Source of the DNA: Chrysochromulina tobinii
Taxonomy: Eukaryota > Haptophyta > Prymnesiales > Chrysochromulinaceae
Assembly (NCBI GenBank): GCA_001275005.1
Contig: JWZX01002272.1
Span: forward strand, 1-14,606
DNA: 14,606 bases
Direction: 5' to 3'
Position numbers and translations under genes: made by a program. The first letter of the stretch is position 1. Each line of letters begins with the position of its first letter. Shown one piece after another: positions 1 through 7,880 of this stretch. The notes beneath the pieces are model-generated. The model saw only the letters and a program-made list of their open reading frames with translations, did not search any database and was not told where the DNA came from.

Positions 1-500
1 AATCGGAATTGGTGAATCCGACGAGGAAGACGTCGCTCAGGCCCTCGTAGAGCGCCGCGTGCACCGCGAGCACGCCGATCGCGATCACGGTGTGCAGTGC
101 CCTTTGGCCTCGGAAGATGCCCGCGGATAGCAACGAGAAGGCGAGGGTCCGGCATGCCTTCTTGCGCGCCTCGCGCATGGACGCGTGGTAAGCCATATAC
201 AGCAGCAGGTCACCCTCGTCGTCGGCGACGTACTTGTAGTTGGGCCCGACGGCGTGGATGCACCACTCGCAGGGCAGCTCGCCACCGATTGTCGTCTTCG
301 CGTCTCCCGTTAGGCAGCGCACAGAAGGTTTTCGCACAATTGGCAGCGCGAGACGCGCGCTATGCAGCGCATCACCACCCTTGTCAGACACAGCGCCGTC
401 CACGCCACCACCCGAGATGCACCCCTCGTTTGCTGCATTGACAATCGCCGAACCGGTGAAGTTGATCACCGAGCCCTGCGCTGCGATGACGCGCGTGTTG
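1..500 (-). other. Macro domain (ADP-ribose binding) at the C-terminal end of the long minus-strand ORF
   Basis: About 165 residues match the MacroD-like order of motifs: a beta strand, then S-A-I-V-N-A-A-N, G-G-G-V-D-G-A, T-G-D-A-K-T, C-I-H-A-V-G-P-N-Y, an amphipathic helix, and S-L-L-S-A-G-I-F-R-G. The residues equal to the usual G-D-I near the start read G-S-V, so the conserved adenine-contacting Asp is Ser (S1212). The glycine-rich loops that hold the diphosphate and ribose are kept. The domain is in frame with the transposase and no stop intervenes. Whether it binds or hydrolyses ADP-ribose cannot be told from sequence. The last strand or helix and the stop codon lie outside the window. 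Confidence 0.9.
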
Positions 501-3500
501 TAGGGCGGCACCAATGCCATGCACCGCGGTGCGAGGCCGTACGATGATAGGCCGTACGACGATATCGACGTAGACTCCTCCGCAGCGTGAGCTGATGAGC
601 TAGCTGAGGCACCGCCCGCCAAGACGGGAACATTGGTTTGAGGCGAATTGGTGACCTGTTGCCAGGTAGCCCTAACAGGCACTGATGCGAGAGCCGAGGT
701 TGGAGCTGTACCATGCGAGGATCGAGCCGAGGATGGAGCCTTATCATTTAAGACTGGAGCTGAGGCGTGAGCCAAAGTCCGAGCTGATGCGCTAGCTGAG
801 GCACCACGTACCGAGGCGCGAGCTGCGGTTGATTTTGCCTGTTGAATAGGAGAGACAGCGACCCACCCAGCTGGTTTCTTTGATCCATCTAGACCCTTTT
901 CGAGAGGTGCATGTCGTTCAACTTCGGCAGAAGGTGCGAGACCTTTCTGCTGCCTTTTGTTCGGGACACGTGGAATATGGTGACTCCCTGAATGTTGAGC
1001 GGCATCTGTCATCATCTTCTGTGCTCCTCGAACCACTTCTTCCATGGGTTGCATCCTATCATCTCCGGCCGATGCAGAAGGCCGACCACCTCTGTGTGCG
1101 TCTGGGATGCGAGGCTGGGTGTATTTGTGAAGGTGCAGTGTGCGCATCTTCGCAGATACCTCTGCATAGGTGACGTCCATCGGCATGGAGAGACCGAGTT
1201 GCTCTTTGCAAGCAGGAATTGTGGTCCATGGCTTGCGCAACAAGGCGGTCAGGTCGAACGTTTCAAGGACGTACGTGACTTCCGGGCAAAACTGAACTTC
1301 CGTGCCATTGCGTCCACAGCTGCAAAGATGAAACCAATCCCCAGTTTTTATGCATGACAAGCGAACTGTATGAGATTGGAGGACTTGGTCTGCGTTGCCA
1401 TTAATGAAGTCCCAAGCTCGCCGATGCTCAGAGTCGGCAACACGTTCCAGTATCTGGATACTCCCACGTCGCTCGCAGAACACCTTGATGGGCTGATTCA
1501 GAAGCATTGGATTTTGGAAGATCTTCATCGCAGAAAGAGGTTCTGGCATCGAGTTGAAGTCAATGTACGTCTTCCTCTGTGTCGCTCTTTGAAACGCCTC
1601 TCGCTCGATCTTTTCGATGCGCACGGACACCGGCCGTCCGAAGGAGCTCATCAATTGATAGATGTGAATCCACCGCATCCGAATGAACGCCTTGATTTCG
1701 ATGAACGCAGCGGCTAACGTTGTCTGCTGGCGTGCTGGTTTGATCATCATTGCAGCAACCTCGACACAGGAAGTGACCTTGTTACCATGGTGGTAAGCCT
1801 CTGTAGGCATGAAGGCACGGCACCACTGATGCAATGGTACGTGCGTGAGGGCGTTGAAGGTATCCGTGTCGTCACGCTTGAGGACACTAAGGATCTCTTC
1901 GATGTCAGCTTTGCGACTTGGTGGCAGGTCGTGAATCTGAGCCATGACTTTCCGTGCACGAGGCGATGTGATGTCCAGGAGGAGGTGGCGATAGTCACGA
2001 ATTGGATATGCGTCGGACCGATGCTTGTGCAATCCGTTGATCAAGGAGATGCCGCCGTCGGTACCACACACGAAGTCCTTGGAATTGAATTTGTCGTCGT
2101 AAGCCACCAAGGAGTGCTTGTGGTGCAAGTTAACTCCGAAATCACACTCTGTGGCGAGGAGTTGCATGACGAAAGCGATGTGGATGGACCGATCACCGCC
2201 TAGGATGGCCTCGAGGTAGAATGTACCTTGGCCCTGACGCTTCGCGAACGCGCAGTCAATAGCCGAGAATTTGCAGAAGACACCCTTTCCGATACCCTTC
2301 CGGACGTACCCTGGTGCCAGGCACCAGCCGAGAAGGTATGAAATCGGTGAGCCGTCATCGTCAACTTCTCGCACGTCCGGCATGTCTTCCGGACTGAGAT
2401 TGAAGGGTGGCATCTTTGCTTTGCGGCCGTTGCAAGCACGTTTCCAGTGCTTCTTGTAACGAGCTTCAGCAATTTCATACATCCGATCACGCACTTCCTG
2501 AGCCGTGGCCTCGATGAGTTCCGCATAGTCTCCATCATCCCGCGCTTGCGCGATGGCTCCTTGCAGGAGATTGTTGAGTGCGAACTCATCAACCGGTTTG
2601 CCGCCAACAAGATATCGTCGCACCTGTTTTGCTAGAGTCAGATTCGTAGGTCCGTAGGATGCGAGCTTTTCAGATAGAAGAGTAACGCTCATTTTCTGCA
2701 TCATCTCGGATGGTTCGCTAAGCTGCAATGCGTAGGCGACGGACCTGGCCCCGGGGCGGCTGTTCGTCTTCCTCTTCATTTGCTCTTGTAGAGCGGTTGC
2801 GGATGTCAGCGAGAGACCAGCAGACTCGGACACTGACGCAGAATCTCCACCAGTGTCAAGCAGATCAGGTTGAAAGCACCTATGGGCTGCGTACATTGTA
2901 ACGTACGCTTTCTTGTCGTCCGACCCGAGGTCACCACTGAACCCTCTGTGTGGCCATGAATGTTCGCTGGAGGTACCACCCGCAGCGAGGCATCTCAGTC
3001 GTTGCTTGTGCGCGGAATGCCCTTCGACCCGGTCCGAGTATTCATGAAGCCATGCAGTCACATCCTTTGCTGCCGGAGTATCCCGGTAAGAGAAATTCTT
3101 GCGCTGATCAATGGTCATGAGTTGGGCCTGGAGAATGAACCCGCAGGTCGTGGTCGGGTTCCGGTACAGAAATTGCACGAAGTTGGTGAATGCGTCCTTA
3201 CCCTTCATAGCCTTTTGCAAAAGAGACTCTGCACGACCAGACTCTGCAGGGTAAAGGGATTGTGCGAACAGCATCACGTCGAATTTGCATACCCATTTTG
3301 CAGACGTCGTCATTTGATCACTTCCTTTGCCAGCACGTACCCTGTCACCACCGAACAAAACACAGCAAGTCCCTTGGCGACTTTGATGGGAACGCATGAT
3401 CTGTTCGAGGTCTTCCACGGTATTCGCCTCCATCATGAACCCCATCTTGGAACCCTCCGCCAACGTGGGAACCTGGCCAACACGGTGCTCGCACTGCCGA

Positions 3501-4105
3501 ACCTTCTTTTTGGAAGGCTCGGGCTCGTGCTGCTCCTCAGTAACTGGTGGTATCGGACCATCTGGCAAGGCGTCATCGCATGCTTGACCACCCGACCCAT
3601 CTCCAACTGAAGCCGGGTTGGAACTAGCTGCCGTTGCCACGGGATCCGCAGACAGTTCAGCGACAGGAACGCGTCGCACGATCGGCAGAAAGTCGACCCA
3701 AGATTTGTTCATGTCTCCGTGAAGCTGAGGGATGCTTTGATATTCTTCGGAAATGTTACCGGCCGCAGCACCATCCTCGACCCATTTCCGAAGAAAACCA
3801 CCCTCGACCGATCTGTCTTTCGTCGCACTGTTGCTGCGCACAAAAGGCGGATGGATGCACGAACCCGCAGGCGTGCGACTCGTGGTTTTCATTGGCGATT
3901 GGTCGTGACCTTGATGCACGAATGCCGAGCCCTGCTGGCCGGTCGCTGCTGGAACCTCCTCTTCCCAAACTCCATCGTCCCATTCCTCTAAATTCCATCC
4001 CGTGAAACCAATCTCGTCCTCCTCGCTCGAGTTGGAGTCTTGGGCAGCGAGAGCAGCTGCTTCCTTGCTGCTCTCACTGCTCTCGCTGCTCTCGCTGTCG
4101 GACAT
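1..4105 (-). CDS. MULE-type transposase fused to a macro domain (3' end off the left edge)
   Basis: One open frame of at least 1368 codons without a stop. It starts at ATG 4105 (G at -3), the first in-frame Met downstream of the repeat array. Residues 1-50 are Ser/acidic (MSDSESSESSESS). A DDE-type core spans about 585-800. D617 (in AIDCAF) is followed by a strand-rich stretch like MULE 'GD..pla' regions. D683 lies in GTDGG, H707 in YRHLLLDI, and W-C-R-A-F plus T-S-C-V-E (E782) match the MULE third-acidic region. Residues 928-942 (CSC-x9-CPE) look like a SWIM zinc finger with its final His replaced by Glu. About 1000-1195 is an Ala/Ser-rich linker. From about 1203 a macro domain begins: NAAN 1223-1226, GGGVDG 1232-1237, TGDAK 1266-1270, IHAVGPNY 1283-1290, GIFRG 1329-1333. 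MULE transposases cut and paste DNA; macro domains bind or hydrolyse ADP-ribose. The fusion is seen directly; the transposase family call is by motif only. Confidence 0.82.
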   Translation of the reverse strand, partial: MSDSESSESSESSKEAAALAAQDSNSSEEDEIGFTGWNLEEWDDGVWEEEVPAATGQQGSAFVHQGHDQSPMKTTSRTPAGSCIHPPFVRSNSATKDRSVEGGFLRKWVEDGAAAGNISEEYQSIPQLHGDMNKSWVDFLPIVRRVPVAELSADPVATAASSNPASVGDGSGGQACDDALPDGPIPPVTEEQHEPEPSKKKVRQCEHRVGQVPTLAEGSKMGFMMEANTVEDLEQIMRSHQSRQGTCCVLFGGDRVRAGKGSDQMTTSAKWVCKFDVMLFAQSLYPAESGRAESLLQKAMKGKDAFTNFVQFLYRNPTTTCGFILQAQLMTIDQRKNFSYRDTPAAKDVTAWLHEYSDRVEGHSAHKQRLRCLAAGGTSSEHSWPHRGFSGDLGSDDKKAYVTMYAAHRCFQPDLLDTGGDSASVSESAGLSLTSATALQEQMKRKTNSRPGARSVAYALQLSEPSEMMQKMSVTLLSEKLASYGPTNLTLAKQVRRYLVGGKPVDEFALNNLLQGAIAQARDDGDYAELIEATAQEVRDRMYEIAEARYKKHWKRACNGRKAKMPPFNLSPEDMPDVREVDDDGSPISYLLGWCLAPGYVRKGIGKGVFCKFSAIDCAFAKRQGQGTFYLEAILGGDRSIHIAFVMQLLATECDFGVNLHHKHSLVAYDDKFNSKDFVCGTDGGISLINGLHKHRSDAYPIRDYRHLLLDITSPRARKVMAQIHDLPPSRKADIEEILSVLKRDDTDTFNALTHVPLHQWCRAFMPTEAYHHGNKVTSCVEVAAMMIKPARQQTTLAAAFIEIKAFIRMRWIHIYQLMSSFGRPVSVRIEKIEREAFQRATQRKTYIDFNSMPEPLSAMKIFQNPMLLNQPIKVFCERRGSIQILERVADSEHRRAWDFINGNADQVLQSHTVRLSCIKTGDWFHLCSCGRNGTEVQFCPEVTYVLETFDLTALLRKPWTTIPACKEQLGLSMPMDVTYAEVSAKMRTLHLHKYTQPRIPDAHRGGRPSASAGDDRMQPMEEVVRGAQKMMTDAAQHSGSHHIPRVPNKRQQKGLAPSAEVERHAPLEKGLDGSKKPAGWVAVSPIQQAKSTAARASVRGASASASARTLAHASAPVLNDKAPSSARSSHGTAPTSALASVPVRATWQQVTNSPQTNVPVLAGGASASSSAHAAEESTSISSYGLSSYGLAPRCMALVPPYNTRVIAAQGSVINFTGSAIVNAANEGCISGGGVDGAVSDKGGDALHSARLALPIVRKPSVRCLTGDAKTTIGGELPCEWCIHAVGPNYKYVADDEGDLLLYMAYHASMREARKKACRTLAFSLLSAGIFRGQRALHTVIAIGVLAVHAALYEGLSDVFLVGFTNSD

Positions 4106-4189
4106 GTCGTTCCCACGAGGCAGCAACGCGCCACGCAAGAGATGGGCAACCGCGCAACAACCACGCAACGCGATCCTCGCTGATTCTGC

Positions 4190-4708
4190 AAAGTCCGGGT
4201 TTGAAACGACAAACAGGTGCTCAACCCGGACTTCGCAAGTCCGGGTTAGGAACCAATTCCAAGTGCTTAACCCGGACTTGGCCAAAAGATTGGTGCGTAA
4301 CCCGGACTTGGCTGAATCTCTCGGGGAAGGAAATGCGTAACCCGGACTTCCCAGCTATGGCCAAGTCCGGGTTACGGACTTACAAACAGGTGCGTAACCC
4401 GGACTTCACACCACGAAGTCCGGGTTAAGGACTTACAAACGGGTGCGTAACCCGGACTTGGCCGAAGGCGCGAAAAACCAAGTCCGGGTTAAGGACTTAC
4501 AAACAGGTGCGTAACCCGGACTTCACACCTCGAAGTCCGGGTTAAGGACTTACAAACAGGTGCGTACATGTAACCCGGACTTCACACCTCGAAGTCCGGG
4601 TTAAGGACTTACAAACAGGTGCGTAACCCGGACATCGGCCAAGTCCGGGTTAGTGACGTCCGGGTTATGCACCTGTTTGTAAATGAAGTCCGGGTTACAT
4701 GTACGCAC
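4190..4708. repeat. Array of palindromic hairpin units (AACCCGGACTT / AAGTCCGGGTT)
   Basis: The 11-mer aacccggactt, or a close variant, occurs about nine times, and its reverse complement about ten times. Together they form hairpins at 4223-4247, 4339-4373, 4396-4426, 4449-4490, 4513-4543, 4572-4602 and 4625-4651. Three of these have a perfect 12-bp stem and a 7-nt loop; the 4449-4490 unit has a 13-bp stem and a 16-nt loop. Units from 4374 on are joined by a conserved spacer (ggacttacaaacaggtgcgt, one copy varied), at a period of about 53-64 bp. The array lies between the divergent starts of the transposase ORF (4105, minus) and the next gene (4699 or 4732, plus). It probably marks an end of the element or carries transposase or regulatory sites; this is inference. 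Confidence 0.9.
4550..4708. repeat. Inverted copy closing the hairpin array (24-bp and 14-bp perfect inverted repeats)
   Basis: Bases 4560-4583 are the exact reverse complement of 4685-4708 (24 bp, both containing acatgt). Bases 4550-4563 (ttacaaacaggtgc) are the exact reverse complement of 4669-4682. The last array unit is therefore turned around relative to the others, giving a fold-back of about 160 bp at the right edge of the array. This is what a transposon end or an inverted duplication could look like. The other end of the element is outside the window, so no target-site duplication can be sought. Confidence 0.85.
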
Positions 4709-5916
4709 TACACTCGTTTCTGAGAGTGGTGATGGCTGGTGAATTGCCGACGCTCTCGACCTGCACGTGCCGCCAGCAGGCCCATGACGGTCGCGCGCAG
4801 GCGGAGTGCAGCCAAAAGTACATCGACTCCATTACACGCCAAACGCGCCAAACATACGCCGACGCCATCACGCTTGCTCAGCTCTTCGATTCGGACGCCA
4901 AGCAACGCCCTCGAGTTGCCAGCGAGGCAGCCTTGAGCGCGCTGCTCGGCAGCCTCGACCGAGAGCGTTTATTGGCCAACCTGCAGCCAGAGCTCGCGGA
5001 GCAGCGTGCGAGGCGCCTTGCAGCTGACAAGGGATGTCCCACCCGACGCCCTCGGGTAGCCATCGTGCTCGTGGGTGCCCTGCGCACGATGCTCACGATG
5101 GCAGATGAATTTGCAGCCGTCTTCGCGGAGCTCCGTCAGCTCAGCAGCGCGCTGCAGCTGTTTGCGGTCCTCAGCTGGCGCGACGAGCAGCGGCCGCCGG
5201 ATGGCTGGTCGCGCAACGCGTTTGGCCAGATCGCGCGCAAACCAGCTCGTGAGGGCGGGAACCGCTCGGCCGCCCCACCCTCACGAGCAGCGGTGGAGGC
5301 GACGATCGCCAAGTGGGGCATGCCCTTCGAGCTCTCCGAGTTGGATGCGCGCAGCCAGGAGGCGCACAGCACACGTCTCGCGCTCGCCTGCCCAGGCCTG
5401 CCGATTGTGCCACCTGGCGAGTGTGAGCGATTCCCCTTCCCGGGCGTGCCGCACGGGTGCACACGCGTGCAGGTGCAGCTTCAGTTTGTACGCGTGGCGG
5501 CGGCGACAGCGCTCCTCGAGGCGGCTGAGAGGCGTGAGGGCCACGCGTTCGACGTCGTCATACGGCTGCGCCCAGACCTATGCCTAAAGGGGGCACTGCC
5601 TCTGCTGCGCTTCGCTGTGGAACGCACCCGTTGTGACTCTCTCGTGGCGCTGCATGCACTCGATGCCCTGCTCGTGTACCCTCGCTGGGCAGCCGACGCC
5701 TATGCCAATTATTGGCGCTCGGGCCCCAATTGCACGCGGCCCAGCTGGGCGCTTGGGTGCGGCACGGAGAACGAGAAGCGAGCACTCGTGGGCTGGCTGC
5801 AGCGGGAGGCTGGCCTCGTCGCGTTCAACCTGCACCAGGTCACGGAGGAAGTGGGCTGGACGTCACTCGCGCTGCGTCGGCCGTGGCTGGCGTGCGAGTC
5901 GTTCATGATTATGTGA
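4699..5916 (+). CDS. Putative glycosyltransferase-like protein with an RxRPD motif
   Basis: 405 codons from the first Met, which lies inside the hairpin array in a poor context (T at -3). The Met at 4732, residue 12, has G at -3 and +4 and gives a 394-residue product; I prefer it. A hydrophobic strand RVAIVLVGALRTM (about 119-131) is followed by helices and by LQLFAVLSW. FDVVIRLRPDL (284-294) and GCGTENEKRA (about 354-363) come later. This layout, an N-terminal 'V.G..R' strand, a 'yD.viR.RpDl' strand and a late acidic helix, recalls uncharacterised glycosyltransferase-like proteins of algae and other protists that may modify Golgi or surface glycans. No clear signal peptide or membrane anchor is visible, so the true N-terminus may lie in an upstream exon or have been displaced by the neighbouring repeats. 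The coding call is good; the function is tentative. Confidence 0.6.
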   Translation: MYALHSFLRVVMAGELPTLSTCTCRQQAHDGRAQAECSQKYIDSITRQTRQTYADAITLAQLFDSDAKQRPRVASEAALSALLGSLDRERLLANLQPELAEQRARRLAADKGCPTRRPRVAIVLVGALRTMLTMADEFAAVFAELRQLSSALQLFAVLSWRDEQRPPDGWSRNAFGQIARKPAREGGNRSAAPPSRAAVEATIAKWGMPFELSELDARSQEAHSTRLALACPGLPIVPPGECERFPFPGVPHGCTRVQVQLQFVRVAAATALLEAAERREGHAFDVVIRLRPDLCLKGALPLLRFAVERTRCDSLVALHALDALLVYPRWAADAYANYWRSGPNCTRPSWALGCGTENEKRALVGWLQREAGLVAFNLHQVTEEVGWTSLALRRPWLACESFMIM

Positions 5917-6392
5917 CGGCCCGACTCGGTCGCACATCATCGTACTCGCATCGTGAATGTCCGGCTGCGTCTGAGAGAAAGATTTGTTACACTGAACCTA
6001 GCTCGTCGGTACCCTACCAATCGGCGGGCGACCCCCTGCATTGCAGTGCCGGGAATTTGAAGGAGATGTCGTGAGAGTAGCGTGAGTGACTGAGGAGTCT
6101 CTCGCTTTCTCTCGCTCTGGCTCCAGTCACCTCCGCCAGCCGCCACGCCGAGACTCCACTCTCGAGTCACGTCGAGGGCGATCGAGGTATGGTGTGCCCG
6201 CGCATCGCAACCAGTCGACCGCAGCGAGAGTTGTGATGAGATCAACGAAGTGACAGACATCATCATGTATCCCATTGCTGTGAACAACGCCGACAATTCC
6301 CAGCAGGGAAGTGTCGCGTTCGTCCCACTCGCCCTCTACAGTCGGAGTCACGCCAGGCTGTCGTTCGCCAAGGCACACAAGAGAAAATCGGA
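5917..6392. other. Intergenic stretch between two plus-strand genes
   Basis: 476 bases with no convincing ORF. The frame of the next gene is open back to a TGA at 6237-6239 but has no Met before 6393, and the implied residues look non-coding. The segment should hold the 3' UTR of the upstream gene and the promoter of the downstream one. A CT-rich run (ctctcgctttctctcgctct) lies near 6100-6118. I see no TATA box, polyadenylation signal or RNA gene that I would defend. Confidence 0.4.
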
Positions 6393-7700
6393 ATGAGCAA
6401 CCGCAATGCCAAGGATAAGCGGGTGGACACCTTTGCGAAGGAGAGCTTCAAGCTCGGCACGCTGCAAGGCTTCCGCCACTTCCGCGTCGAGTTGCGCGGT
6501 CGCGAGGAGCTGCTCCTCATGATCGATGTGCCACATGCGGCACTCGCGGGTGGCCGGATCGCACTCGTGCCCATGTCACTGCAGAATGCGCTTGCTCCAG
6601 CGTCGCCGTGCCAGCGCGAGAGAGCGCGCGAGCCGTGGGATAACGGTCCCGACGAGACCAAGGCGGTGACTACTGTGACCTACCTCATCGCAGGCTACGC
6701 ACACTACGCCTGCCCGCACACGTGGGTACGCGCGGGCCACTCACTCTTTGGGCCGAGCTTCCAGAGTGCGGCGGCGATGGACGCGCCCGTCGACATGCGG
6801 ACGACCGCCGAGTGGAGGACGCGCACCGTGCAAGCCTTCGAGTTCGTCGCCGAGCTCGTCCATGCGACTGCACGACCTGCAGTGAGTAATCCCTTTGAGG
6901 TGGACCACGCGGCGGTGGAGCGGCTGCCCACAGTGGAGCAGGTACTGCTGAGCGGCGCGATCGTCGCCTTCCTGCGTGACGTGCGGCTCTCGTCCACGCC
7001 CTACGCAAGTGACGTCGAGGAAGACCTTGTGCGTCTGGTTCGGCTCCACTACACGCGGCTGCCTAGAATCCTCGCGTCGCTGCCACCGCCTGAGGAGGCC
7101 GCCGATGGGCCGCCGATCGTGCGCCGGCGTGCGAGCTCGATGCGCGAGGTCTCTTGGATGGATCCCGGGTCGGGGGGGCCCCCGAGTCCTCGCACCCCCT
7201 ACGTGGCGCCACACGGCTCGTTCGGAGCCGTGCGCCCCGGCCAGGCCACGGCGCTCGCCACTGCGCCGCTCGCAGCCCAGCAGCCGCTTCAGGCCACGGC
7301 AGTTGCACCCTCGCAGCCTCTGGCCTATGCACCAGCGCCGCCTCGAGCGGCCGTGCTCGCCACACCACCGCCCTCGAGCATGCGCACACCGACGCCCTCG
7401 GCTTTGACAGCGCCCGGTACGGCGCCCTCGCCGTATTCGAGCATGCCACCCCCTGCAGCGCCCGGTACGGCGCCACCCCCAGGGTACCCTGCGCAGCAGC
7501 CACCTCGCGGACCACCGGGCGCGACGACGCCGGGATACCCACCGCCGCCGCACGGAGGTCCACCGCGCGGCCCGCCTCCCGGCGTGCCACAGGCCCGAGG
7601 GCCGCCACCTCCCAGCATGATGGCTCCGGGATACCCGCCGCCGGGATACCCGCCGCAGCATGCTCCCGCTTCCCAGACATACGGGCACAGTGGACGGTGA
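6393..7700 (+). CDS. Unknown protein with a long proline-rich tail
   Basis: 435 codons from ATG 6393, the first Met in a frame that is closed upstream at 6237. Residues 1-235 have a balanced, globular composition, with strands such as FRVELRGREELLLMIDVP and a helical segment AFEFVAELVHATARP. I recognise no family in them. From about 240 to the end the protein is Pro/Ala/Gly-rich with repeated P-G-Y-P-P and A-P-G-T-A-P elements, a composition seen in cytoskeletal, RNA-associated or extracellular scaffold proteins. No signal peptide or membrane helix is evident. The antisense frames over the tail are rich in Arg, Trp and Cys and are shadows. The GC-rich tail could vary in length by slippage. 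Function unknown. Confidence 0.6.
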   Translation: MSNRNAKDKRVDTFAKESFKLGTLQGFRHFRVELRGREELLLMIDVPHAALAGGRIALVPMSLQNALAPASPCQRERAREPWDNGPDETKAVTTVTYLIAGYAHYACPHTWVRAGHSLFGPSFQSAAAMDAPVDMRTTAEWRTRTVQAFEFVAELVHATARPAVSNPFEVDHAAVERLPTVEQVLLSGAIVAFLRDVRLSSTPYASDVEEDLVRLVRLHYTRLPRILASLPPPEEAADGPPIVRRRASSMREVSWMDPGSGGPPSPRTPYVAPHGSFGAVRPGQATALATAPLAAQQPLQATAVAPSQPLAYAPAPPRAAVLATPPPSSMRTPTPSALTAPGTAPSPYSSMPPPAAPGTAPPPGYPAQQPPRGPPGATTPGYPPPPHGGPPRGPPPGVPQARGPPPPSMMAPGYPPPGYPPQHAPASQTYGHSGR

Positions 7701-7730
7701 CCCCTTGGGAACCCTTGAGAGCAGCGATGG

Positions 7731-7770
7731 AGATCTCGGGAGATCTCGGGAGATCTCGGGAGATCTAGGG
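7731..7770. repeat. Four tandem 10-bp units (agatctcggg)
   Basis: Three identical copies of agatctcggg are followed by agatctaggg, starting 30 bases past the stop of the proline-rich gene. Each unit contains the palindrome agatct. Small minisatellite, likely in the 3' UTR or just beyond it. Confidence 0.95.
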
Positions 7771-7790
7771 AGCGGCAGAGGGCCAGGCAG

Positions 7791-7880
7791 ACTCTGGGCC
7801 GTCACAAGCAGCCGTTACAAGCAGACTCTGGGCCGTGCCTCTCTCCACCGTCCACTCTGGGCCGTGCCTCTCTCCACCGT
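7791..7880. repeat. 27-bp direct duplication plus a partial third copy
   Basis: A 27-bp unit beginning actctgggccgtgcctct is present at 7825-7851 and again at 7854-7880, with a 2-bp gap. Its first 12 bases (actctgggccgt) also occur at 7791-7802. The copies are identical, which points to a recent duplication. No coding or structural role is evident. Confidence 0.93.

Noticed and set aside
1787-3610. Plus-strand open frames of 138 and 216 codons in the left region
   Set aside because: They lie antisense to the long minus frame that carries recognisable transposase and macro motifs.
1-4105. Retrotransposon (Copia or Gypsy) origin for the left region
   Set aside because: No reverse transcriptase, protease, integrase zinc finger or LTR was seen; the motifs fit a DDE transposase instead.
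4190-4708. CRISPR-like array
   Set aside because: The units are palindromes with conserved, not unique, spacers. The surroundings are eukaryotic and there are no cas genes.
6741-7805. 354-codon minus-strand open frame over the proline-rich gene
   Set aside because: Extreme Arg/Trp/Cys content, typical of the antisense of Pro/Ala-rich coding DNA, and it starts in tandem repeats.
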